A stretch of 42,467 nt of DNA from a virus, in IMG/VR virus record IMGVR_UViG_3300017987_000158, positions 1 to 42,467 of that record. One strand, given 5' to 3'. A program made the translations under genes and the position numbers. Shown one piece after another: positions 15,625 to 22,207 of this stretch; position 1 is the first letter of the stretch, and every line of letters begins with the position of its first letter. The notes beneath the pieces are model-generated. The model saw nothing but the letters and a program-made list of their open reading frames with translations, ran no database searches and had not been told where the DNA came from.

Positions 15625-17221
15625 CTTTCCTCACCCCCATGCCTGACCGCCATGTGTGTGTCGCCTGCTCCAAGTGACTGAGCAAGCTCGCCTTCATCTC
15701 TTCGCCTACGCTTGCGACGCCGTTCTGGAATTGCTTCCGCCCAACATCTGCAAGCAGCTTGTTCGCGTCTGCTATGTCAATCCTCACGTAGTGCCTACAC
15801 AACGCCGTGTAGTCCACGTAGGTTTCAAAGCCCAAGTCCTTCGCCTTGCGGAAGAACACGAAGTCCTCGCCCCAGCCCTTCGTGCCCCATTCGTCGGTTT
15901 CCTCCCATGCAAACACTCCATGCGGCATGGCTTCCATTACTTCTGCCTTGACCAAGCAACAGGCTAGGCTCGCAATGTCTACCCTCTGAACCCCCGGGCT
16001 GTTCGGCTCGCGGTAGTGCGGTGAGTACCCATTCGCCTTCTCATTCCAGTTGAGGGCAATGTGCATCGGCCCATGATCCTTCCATGCCTGAACGAGGAAG
16101 CCACAGATGTCCTTGTCGTGTCGCAGAAGTACATCGATGGCGTCCTCCGGCGGCTCCGTATCCGAATCGACCCACAGCATGTGCGTAAACGGACGGATGC
16201 CCTTGCCCCTCAGCCGCTCTTGTGTCTGCACGAACTCCCGGTGGCAGACGTTCCGTGCGCGGTGATGAGGCACGACGTTCATCGGTCCGTATACATGCAG
16301 GACGTACTTTCCTGACTCGCCCCACTCGAATAGCCGCTTGGCCGTCGGCCACGCGATGTCCACCTTGTTCGGCATGGCGATGAAGATGCGCGGCTTGTCG
16401 AGCACATCCCCCGCCGTCGCCCCAACGAGCTTCTCAGAGACGTGAACCTGCGCCACGTCTCCTGCCGGCGCACGCTTCGTCAATCGCCCGGACTCATCGC
16501 GGACAAGCTCGTAGCTGTTGCCTTCAGCGTCTTCGCGCACGGGATTCGCGCCAGCAACGTCGCTCGGGCCTACGTTGTAATGCGCGTCGTCGTAGTCGTA
16601 GGATTCAATCCCGAGGAATGCGAAGATCCGATCCTGCTCTTCGTGGCTACTCAGATCCTCCATTCGCACGACCAGTACGTTGTCATGCTCCTTGGCCATC
16701 TCCATGATCGCGCGGTTGTAGTCGTCGTAGTAGCGGCCCAACGCCTCGCGCTTGGTCTCCGCATCGTAGGACGGATGGATCATCGACCAGATGTTTCGCT
16801 GCCACTTCGTCCCGTCGTGGTCGATCCAGTGGTTGACCCCATCCTCGCCGCCCGTCTTCTTCACGAACGACTCGACGAACGCCTGCTTGTCTGCGCGGAT
16901 CAGCGCAATGACCTTGAAGTCGGGGAAGTCCTCCGCGATGTTGTCGAGGTAGGGCAGCCAGAAGCTCGCAACATCGCCAACAAGCCGATGCGTCTTCAGC
17001 CGCTCCTTGAACCGCTCGGCGTGAATGCGATACGGCTGCATCGGATCTTCAAGACCGTAGACCCGGCGCAGAATCTCTCGCTCCTCCTGAGTCGCTTCCT
17101 CCTTCAGCCAAGGCATGAGCGGCTCGGCTTCATGCGTCACCTTGCAGCCGTCCTGCTTGTTCAGCAGGCGAGCAAGAGACACCGTGCCACAACGCCCTGT
17201 TCCGATCCCGATTACCAACAT
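15614..17221 (-). CDS. Sulfotransferase-glycosyltransferase fusion
   Basis: A protein of 535 residues in two parts. The N-terminal half begins with the PAPS-binding loop type GTGRCGTVSL (residues 7-16) and has KVIALIRADKQAFVESF (about 103-119) in the place of the 3'-phosphate-binding Arg/Ser segment of sulfotransferases. MPWLKEE and VVRMEDL also fit that family. The C-terminal half (about 275-480) looks like a GT-A glycosyltransferase: MLWVDSDTEPPEDAID contains the DxD-type metal site (352-354), and GWGEDFVFFRKAKDLGFETY is the WGED-type acceptor/catalytic segment. The ATG follows the recurrent motif. It lies between tail terminator and tail tube genes, with an 11-base overlap. Modification of a virion protein or a host surface glycan is inference. 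Confidence 0.8.
   Translation of the reverse strand: MLVIGIGTGRCGTVSLARLLNKQDGCKVTHEAEPLMPWLKEEATQEEREILRRVYGLEDPMQPYRIHAERFKERLKTHRLVGDVASFWLPYLDNIAEDFPDFKVIALIRADKQAFVESFVKKTGGEDGVNHWIDHDGTKWQRNIWSMIHPSYDAETKREALGRYYDDYNRAIMEMAKEHDNVLVVRMEDLSSHEEQDRIFAFLGIESYDYDDAHYNVGPSDVAGANPVREDAEGNSYELVRDESGRLTKRAPAGDVAQVHVSEKLVGATAGDVLDKPRIFIAMPNKVDIAWPTAKRLFEWGESGKYVLHVYGPMNVVPHHRARNVCHREFVQTQERLRGKGIRPFTHMLWVDSDTEPPEDAIDVLLRHDKDICGFLVQAWKDHGPMHIALNWNEKANGYSPHYREPNSPGVQRVDIASLACCLVKAEVMEAMPHGVFAWEETDEWGTKGWGEDFVFFRKAKDLGFETYVDYTALCRHYVRIDIADANKLLADVGRKQFQNGVASVGEEMKASLLSHLEQATHTWRSGMGVRKDGE
15641..15650 (-). repeat. Start-associated motif copy 3
   Basis: GCGGTCAGGC inside the 3' end of the fusion gene, followed at once by ATGGGGGTGAGG, 16 bases before the ATG of the tube-like gene. 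That ATG is in the frame of the fusion gene. Confidence 0.75.
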
Positions 17222-17222
17222 G

Positions 17223-17232
17223 GCCTGACCGC
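17223..17232 (-). repeat. Start-associated motif copy 4
   Basis: GCGGTCAGGC, one base before the ATG of the sulfotransferase-glycosyltransferase gene, preceded by GGAGAAAG. Confidence 0.8.
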
Positions 17233-17239
17233 CTTTCTC

Positions 17240-17674
17240 CTAGATCACCGTCTTGTATCGCTTGAACCCCTGGTGATACCCCGCGCCCTTGATGTCGTGG
17301 AACTCATGCGCCGGCCCAAGTAGCCCGTCTAGCCGGACCTTGCTCACACCTGCCAGCGTCAACTCCGCGCCGTCTAGTGCGCCCTCTACCGCCTCGCCTA
17401 CCGCCAAGTAGCTCGCGTAGGTCGCCGCGAACCAACTCACCTGCAAGCTCGGGAACCGCACTGCTACGGCGCTGTTGCCCGTCACGCCGATCAAGTAGTC
17501 CTCGCGATTCGACAGTGGGCAGTCGATCACGATGTACGGATAGCTCGGGCTGTCTGGTATCTCGCCGCGCAGGTACACGCCGCTCAGACTCCCATCTGCC
17601 ACCAGCGCCGACGTTGCGGAGTCCGTGGCCAGCGTATTCTTGACGTGCCATGCAAGCTGCGCCTGCCAGCCCAT
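17240..17674 (-). CDS. Tail terminator / completion protein (DUF3168-like)
   Basis: A protein of 144 residues starting MGWQAQLAWHVKNTLATDSA. The layout (an N-terminal helix with a short loop, SPSYPYIVIDCPLSNREDYL, then beta strands and an AVEGALDGAEL helix) fits the gpU/gp17-like tail completion family that caps the tail tube at the head end. The start is fixed by a TGATG overlap with the gene upstream. It follows a gp10-like neck protein and precedes the fusion enzyme and the tube proteins, the conventional position. Assignment is by pattern and order. Confidence 0.65.
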   Translation of the reverse strand: MGWQAQLAWHVKNTLATDSATSALVADGSLSGVYLRGEIPDSPSYPYIVIDCPLSNREDYLIGVTGNSAVAVRFPSLQVSWFAATYASYLAVGEAVEGALDGAELTLAGVSKVRLDGLLGPAHEFHDIKGAGYHQGFKRYKTVI

Positions 17675-18096
17675 CACTCCTCGCCCCCAAAGAATGCACC
17701 GCCTGTCCGTCCTTGGGTGTACTTCAGGTCCACACCAAGGATCTTCTGCCAGCGATCCCAGCATTCATCCTTTGTCAGCGTGATCCATGGGCGCGGGTCC
17801 ATGTTTTCGGTCCCTGTTTCCAGATGCTTCGCATAGATGAGCTTCTTTCCGCCAGCCGTCATGCTAAGAACACCCCAATATCCCGTAAGGCGGTTCCCAT
17901 CTAGTTTGAACGTGATGCGCCCTTTCAGTGTCGCGGTATCTACATGCGGGTACTCATATGCCTTCGACGGTTCTCCCGTGCGTTCCATGTTTTCCTTGGC
18001 TGTCGCAACAGCCAGGACACAGCAATCGCGCAGCTTCTCCATCACAGCGTCCCGGGCCATTCTCTCGAAGGCCTTCGTGTTGATCGTTACACTCAC
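17674..18096 (-). CDS. HK97 gp10-like neck protein
   Basis: A protein of 140 residues. It begins with a helix (AFERMARDAVMEKLRDCCVL) and has the family's characteristic YAKHLETGTENMDPRPWI, equivalent to the YA-x-x-x-E-x-GT...xxRPF signature of gp10-like head-tail joining proteins. The C-terminal 40 residues (ILGVDLKYTQGRTGGAFFGG) are flexible. It couples to the tail terminator by TGATG and overlaps the upstream head closure gene by 4 bases. Expected at the neck between the connector and the tail. Confidence 0.75.
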   Translation of the reverse strand: MSVTINTKAFERMARDAVMEKLRDCCVLAVATAKENMERTGEPSKAYEYPHVDTATLKGRITFKLDGNRLTGYWGVLSMTAGGKKLIYAKHLETGTENMDPRPWITLTKDECWDRWQKILGVDLKYTQGRTGGAFFGGEE

Positions 18097-18425
18097 GTCA
18101 GCCCCCTCACATGCACCGTGTGGACCTCAAGGTGATGCCCCGTCTCGTCAGGATTCACCACACTCAGCACCTTGTACAAACTCGACCCGTAGGACACGTA
18201 ATAGCCCTCGTCGATCGTCTCGCTTGGGCGGAACAGAAACGTGTGTGTCGCCACTTCCGCTTCCCCGCCCGCCTCAATCTCCAGCCGCTCTCTTCGGAAG
18301 TAGGACCCCGAGAGCACCCGGCACTTCACATCCGCCGCTGAGAGCGTTAGTGAATCGGTCACTCCGAAGCTGCCCTCGACCTCAACGTTTCGGTAGAGGT
18401 CGCAGACCTGATTCAGCCAACTCAC
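18093..18425 (-). CDS. Head-tail adaptor / head closure protein
   Basis: A protein of 110 residues with a GTG start in a GTGA overlap. It is beta-rich (DVKCRVLSGSYFRRERLEIE, VATHTFLFRPSETIDEGYYV) and ends in HHLEVHTVHVRGLT, the pattern of SPP1 gp16 / Phage_H_T_join-type stoppers (in which an oligonucleotide-like beta barrel closes the connector). Its place between the gp6-like connector and gp10-like neck genes agrees. No catalytic residues expected or seen. Confidence 0.65.
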   Translation of the reverse strand: MSWLNQVCDLYRNVEVEGSFGVTDSLTLSAADVKCRVLSGSYFRRERLEIEAGGEAEVATHTFLFRPSETIDEGYYVSYGSSLYKVLSVVNPDETGHHLEVHTVHVRGLT

Positions 18426-19060
18426 GCGATGGCCCCCGCGAATACGTTCACCGACCCGCCGAGCCGGTCGAGCCGCCGCAACAGGTCAGAGAAGAGCACG
18501 TCGTCTTCCTTCCACGTCACGTTGTACTCACCGACTTGCAGCTTCTTTGGGTTCCCATCCTGGCGGTATTGCTGGTCGATCTTCATCAACGCCCGCGTCG
18601 CCATCTCCAACACGACGTCCTTCAACTCCGTCGGGATCGCCCGGGCGCCGGATGTCGAATCCGAGAACCCACCCGTGTAGGTCAGCGTCACATACTTCCG
18701 GTATCTCGGCCGCACGGTCGCTGGCTCTAGGTCGTCCTTGTCCGATTCGACGATCCGGATGTAGTCATCGTAGGCGTAGAACTCCTCGTTTGACTCACTC
18801 AGCGTGTCCGTATCCCACACGACCGTTGCTGACCCCTGGATTGGGGGGTGGATGACCGGGATGGTCAAACACCCCCCGTCTAGCTTCTCTGTCACGCTGG
18901 CCTCGTCAAAGCCGTAGCGCGGATCGCGGCCGCAATGGGCCGCTGCGAGCGCCTTCGCATTCGTCAGCAGCGACGATACTGCCGCTGTAGTCGTCCACTC
19001 GGCGCTCGACAGGGTCGCCCCTGCCCGCGTTGCTACGTCGCTCGCCGTAGGCCAGGCCAT
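18422..19060 (-). CDS. Head-tail connector protein (gp6-like)
   Basis: A protein of 212 residues starting MAWPTASDVATRAGATLS. The helical N-terminus typical of connector adaptors (sorting around ALAAAHCGRDPRYGFD) is followed by a beta region (LTIPVIHPPIQGSATVVWDT) and a helical C-terminus (ELKDVVLEMATRALMKIDQQ), as in gp6-like/Phage_connect_1 proteins. A longer upstream reading is rejected: the ATG at 19060 is two bases after the previous stop. It follows a small capsid-proximal gene. Assignment depends on fold pattern and order. Confidence 0.65.
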   Translation of the reverse strand: MAWPTASDVATRAGATLSSAEWTTTAAVSSLLTNAKALAAAHCGRDPRYGFDEASVTEKLDGGCLTIPVIHPPIQGSATVVWDTDTLSESNEEFYAYDDYIRIVESDKDDLEPATVRPRYRKYVTLTYTGGFSDSTSGARAIPTELKDVVLEMATRALMKIDQQYRQDGNPKKLQVGEYNVTWKEDDVLFSDLLRRLDRLGGSVNVFAGAIA

Positions 19061-19062
19061 GA

Positions 19063-19455
19063 CTAGCTCGCCGTGTTCGGCCTCACGGGCCGGTTGAAGC
19101 CAACTAGCACCGCCGCGAAGTCGCAAGCCTCCGCCGCCCCCATGTCGTACTGGAGCGCTACGTAGGGGTAGAGATCCTGCAGCTCGTAGGTATGCACGCC
19201 GTCAGTCGTGATCGCCTGGTCCGAAGACAGGGCATCCGTCGAACTCGTGCCGCTCGTGTCCTTTGCCGTCAGAAGTTGTACCGTCAACGTCTCAGAGCTC
19301 AGGCCCGAAACGTCGATAATGAGTCCGCCATCACGGCAGTTGTCAATCGATGTCCAGCCGGTCGTCTGCTCTTTCGCTCCGCCCGTGTCCGTGTAGGTCT
19401 TCGCCCGGAACAGTTCCCGAGTGTAGAAGTTGTCGTCAAAGCTCATTCGGGGCAT
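19063..19455 (-). CDS. Small head protein, possible decoration or spike
   Basis: A protein of 130 residues directly after the major capsid gene. It is wholly beta-like (GLIIDVSGLSSETLTVQLLT, ITTDGVHTYELQDLYPYVAL) without membrane or coiled-coil segments. Head decoration proteins are often found at this position, but a virion auxiliary protein of another kind is equally possible. SD GGGGAGGTGACATAG precedes the ATG. Family not recognised. Confidence 0.55.
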   Translation of the reverse strand: MPRMSFDDNFYTRELFRAKTYTDTGGAKEQTTGWTSIDNCRDGGLIIDVSGLSSETLTVQLLTAKDTSGTSSTDALSSDQAITTDGVHTYELQDLYPYVALQYDMGAAEACDFAAVLVGFNRPVRPNTAS

Positions 19456-19469
19456 CTATGTCACCTCCC

Positions 19470-20690
19470 CTACGAAGTCGCCAGATTCGAGATGATGTCG
19501 AAGTTGACTGTCCGGCGAAGCGCGAAGTCCACCCGATGCACGCCAATGATGCCGTGCTGGAGCTTCTCGCCGTAGGAGCCGTCCTTCAGCACCCGAATCT
19601 CGATTCCGCCACCCTCGGCAATCACACAATCGCTGAAGTTCCCGAGGATGATCTTGTCGTTGTCGTACTGCGTCGAGGCGTAGTAGTTCATCCCAAGAAT
19701 CATCTTCTTCTCGCCTTCCCAGAAGCTCGGGATCAAGATGTACTCGGAATCGCCTGTCTTCAGCTTGCGGATCAGATCTATCTGCGTCGGATGCGTCATC
19801 CACCCGCTGTAATCGCCGTTGCGGCCTTCGATGTTCGCCTTGCGCGTCAGCAGCAAATCGCCGGTGATCTTGCTGCCCGAGTTGTCCGTCGTGTAGGACG
19901 AGATACCCGGCCAGTTCAGAAGACCAAGCGGCTGCGTACCGCCCGTGCCATCGTAGAAAGCTGCGTCCTCTGCCAGTGCAATTTGCTCAGCCAGATCCTG
20001 CCGAACCAACGACTCAACCGCCTCGTTCGACGCCCGAAGCAGGTCCTCGTCGATCACGACACGCCCAGCACATCGGCGCAGTCGCATCTCGACTTGACCG
20101 AATGTCAGATCGGACGCGGTGATCGCACCCGGCTGTGCCTCCATCCCAATCCAGTAGCCACTAGACGCCGACTCCTGAGTGTTCAGCATGAAGTGGTACG
20201 GCGCGTTCTGGATGACCGTCGCGCCCGCAGCGTAGAACTGCGCCTTCGCCTTGACCATCGAGATGATGCCGCTTGCCGTCACGCTCGGGACAAGGAACCC
20301 ACCGTACAGATCATCGGCCGAATCTAGCGTTGCCTTCTCTACGCCATAAGAAGGATTCGCCCGGCACCATTCGCGCTCAAGTTCCGCTCCACGCCAATCA
20401 CCGTAGATCTTCCCGCGAATCGCCGCCGCGATGCTGAACGATTCCAGCTTGCGCTCCGGCTGCGGATGAACTGCTGGTGCCGCGAACTTCTGCTCCGGCT
20501 GCTTCTCACCCGCCTGCGCAGGATCGACCGCCTTCACCTGCGCCGGAATTGAATCCGCCCTCTGGACGGTCTTCCCGTCCTCCGTCTCTGCGCTATCCGC
20601 CCCGCTATCCAGTAGCTTGCTGGCGACCTGGACGGCAAGCGCATCGAGCTGCTCTTCTGTCAGCTCAGTCGTCAACTGCTCTTGGTCCAT
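19470..20690 (-). CDS. HK97-type major capsid protein
   Basis: A protein of 406 residues. The first 95 residues are a charged helical delta/scaffold-like region (QEQLTTELTEEQLDALAVQV). The mature domain starts near ESFSIAAAIRGK. The family hallmarks ITASDLTFGQVEMRLRRCAG and VVIDEDLLRASNEAVESLVR, then EQIALAEDAAFYDGTGGTQP with the GLL motif, and a C-terminal GIIGVHRVDFALRRTVNFDI are all present. The ATG at 20690 is chosen because GGGGGTGAAAGAG precedes it; the TTG at 20705 directly after the recurrent motif is the alternative. The start overlaps the 3' end of the protease gene by 26 bases. Cleavage by the neighbouring S78-type protease is expected. Confidence 0.95.
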   Translation of the reverse strand: MDQEQLTTELTEEQLDALAVQVASKLLDSGADSAETEDGKTVQRADSIPAQVKAVDPAQAGEKQPEQKFAAPAVHPQPERKLESFSIAAAIRGKIYGDWRGAELEREWCRANPSYGVEKATLDSADDLYGGFLVPSVTASGIISMVKAKAQFYAAGATVIQNAPYHFMLNTQESASSGYWIGMEAQPGAITASDLTFGQVEMRLRRCAGRVVIDEDLLRASNEAVESLVRQDLAEQIALAEDAAFYDGTGGTQPLGLLNWPGISSYTTDNSGSKITGDLLLTRKANIEGRNGDYSGWMTHPTQIDLIRKLKTGDSEYILIPSFWEGEKKMILGMNYYASTQYDNDKIILGNFSDCVIAEGGGIEIRVLKDGSYGEKLQHGIIGVHRVDFALRRTVNFDIISNLATS

Positions 20691-22092
20691 CTCTTTCACC
20701 CCCAAAGGCCTGACCGCCTTTCGATCGGATCACCTTCGCCGCCAGCTCGCGTGCTCTACCGCGCCACATTTCGGCGGCCTCTATTGCCTTCGCTTCCGCC
20801 TCTACCGCCGACCGGAGTTCGATCTCCAGGCCAGCGACCAATCCTTCTATCTCTTCATAGGCTTCGTCCGCCGTGAGCGCGCCTGCTACATGAGCCAGGC
20901 GGATCTCATCCAAGGATGCGAGGCCCTTTGCGTCTTTCAGCTCGGGCACGTCATCGGGATCAACCCCGAAGTCATCGACCAGGTGTTTGCGCACGTGCGC
21001 GTATACACCCTTCCGATCTCCCTCGGGGATGTTCGTCCCGCCACGACCGCCGTTGAGCACACCGATCGCCGCCGAGCACGCCCGCTTGTTGACCGCCTTG
21101 CCGTCCTGATGATGGTGAGCGAACTTGTACGAGCCCTTGTTGTCCGGCTCCTCCGAGTCAACCCACGCACACATGACCTTGAGATCGTCGATGTCCGCAG
21201 GCGCGCGCTCCTTGCCGTTGTCCCACTCAGTGCCGGGATCGGCCTTCGGCGTGCCGTCAGGATGGGCTCGGGCGTAGGTGATAACGCCCTTGTCTGCGGT
21301 CGCAGACATACCGTCATCACCGGGCTCGTCCTCGATCTTGACCAGGTTCTCCCCAATCGTGATCGTGACCGTGTTGCCGCGCTCGTCCTTGAAGGTCGTC
21401 GACGGCACTGCCACCTGCTTCGGCCGCCCCTGAGACTCACCAGCAACCCACAGCGACTTCATGACCGGACTCGGGCCGGCCATCACCATCTCGCCGAACG
21501 CCTCAAGCGATCGCACGGCATCTCGGTTGCTCGGGATGACTACAGGCGAGAACTCGAGCAGCTCCCACTCTTCGTAGACCCAGCCCTCGTATCCTTCCTT
21601 CGTCGGCCCCCACTTGATCGGAAGGAAGCCGATCGACGTGGCATTGATCGCATTCGCATCCCACCACGCCTGATACTTGGCTGCGAGGGAATCCGGCAGG
21701 TCAACGAGCCACTGCCACTGCGCCCATGCTGAGTTCTTGAGGACCTTCAGCTTCTCGGCCAATCCGACAGGGAAGTCGTGCATGTGCATCGGTAGCACAA
21801 CCGGATTCTTCAGGTAGTGCTCGACGAGCATCCCGCCTGTCTGTACCACGTCGCCATCACGATCGACATTGGCCGAAGTGATGACGCTCGACGCTGTGGG
21901 CCGATCGGATTTCAGCCCGGCGTAGTCCAGCGTGTGAACCGCCTTCACTTCGCCTTGCGGCTCATCCCGTGCAGCCAGCCCATACTTGAACACGCCGTCA
22001 ACCTGCCCAGCCTCAAGCAAGCGCCCGAGCTCTTCGCGGGGGACCACCTGATGCTCGGCTTCGCCCTTCACCCTGACTTCGGTGATGCGCAT
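20665..22092 (-). CDS. Prohead protease (HK97 gp4-like, S78 family)
   Basis: A protein of 475 residues. The protease domain occupies about residues 1-215: NVDRDGDVVQTGGM, then HMHDFPVG with His103/His105, and NATSIGFLPIKW with Ser153, matching the His/Ser catalytic layout of the family. The C-terminus holds a domain with YARAHPDGTPKAD, SYKFAHHHQDGKAVNKRACS, VLNGGRGGTNIPEGDRKGVY and AHVRKHL, a module often fused to HK97 proteases. It ends in a coiled-coil region that may act as scaffold. The ATG follows GGAAGGGGGGACC. A one-mismatch copy of the recurrent motif (GGCGGTCAAGC) lies near 22107. It makes the internal cleavage of the capsid protein. Confidence 0.88.
   Translation of the reverse strand: MRITEVRVKGEAEHQVVPREELGRLLEAGQVDGVFKYGLAARDEPQGEVKAVHTLDYAGLKSDRPTASSVITSANVDRDGDVVQTGGMLVEHYLKNPVVLPMHMHDFPVGLAEKLKVLKNSAWAQWQWLVDLPDSLAAKYQAWWDANAINATSIGFLPIKWGPTKEGYEGWVYEEWELLEFSPVVIPSNRDAVRSLEAFGEMVMAGPSPVMKSLWVAGESQGRPKQVAVPSTTFKDERGNTVTITIGENLVKIEDEPGDDGMSATADKGVITYARAHPDGTPKADPGTEWDNGKERAPADIDDLKVMCAWVDSEEPDNKGSYKFAHHHQDGKAVNKRACSAAIGVLNGGRGGTNIPEGDRKGVYAHVRKHLVDDFGVDPDDVPELKDAKGLASLDEIRLAHVAGALTADEAYEEIEGLVAGLEIELRSAVEAEAKAIEAAEMWRGRARELAAKVIRSKGGQAFGGERDGPRAVDD
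20708..20717 (-). repeat. Start-associated motif copy 5
   Basis: GCGGTCAGGC inside the protease 3' end, 18 bases before the chosen ATG of the capsid gene (two bases before the alternative TTG). Confidence 0.75.
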
Positions 22093-22205
22093 GGTCCCCC
22101 CTTCCGCTTGACCGCCTTGGATCGCACGAGCCGCCCGCCGCAGCGGGGACACTCACGCGCCCACGATTTCACGACCATTCCGCACTGCTCGCACTTAAGC
22201 TTCAT
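22068..22205 (-). CDS. Zinc-ribbon microprotein
   Basis: A 45-residue protein, found by hand. It has MKLKCEQCGMVVKSW followed by CPRCGGRL, two CxxC pairs that would bind one zinc, and a basic tail (SKAVKRKGG). Its 3' end overlaps the start of the protease gene in another frame. The ATG begins two bases after the stop of the exported repeat protein. A rubredoxin-like knuckle next to the capsid/protease genes could be structural or regulatory; function unknown. Confidence 0.65.
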   Translation of the reverse strand: MKLKCEQCGMVVKSWARECPRCGGRLVRSKAVKRKGGPCASPKSG

Positions 22206-22207
22206 GG

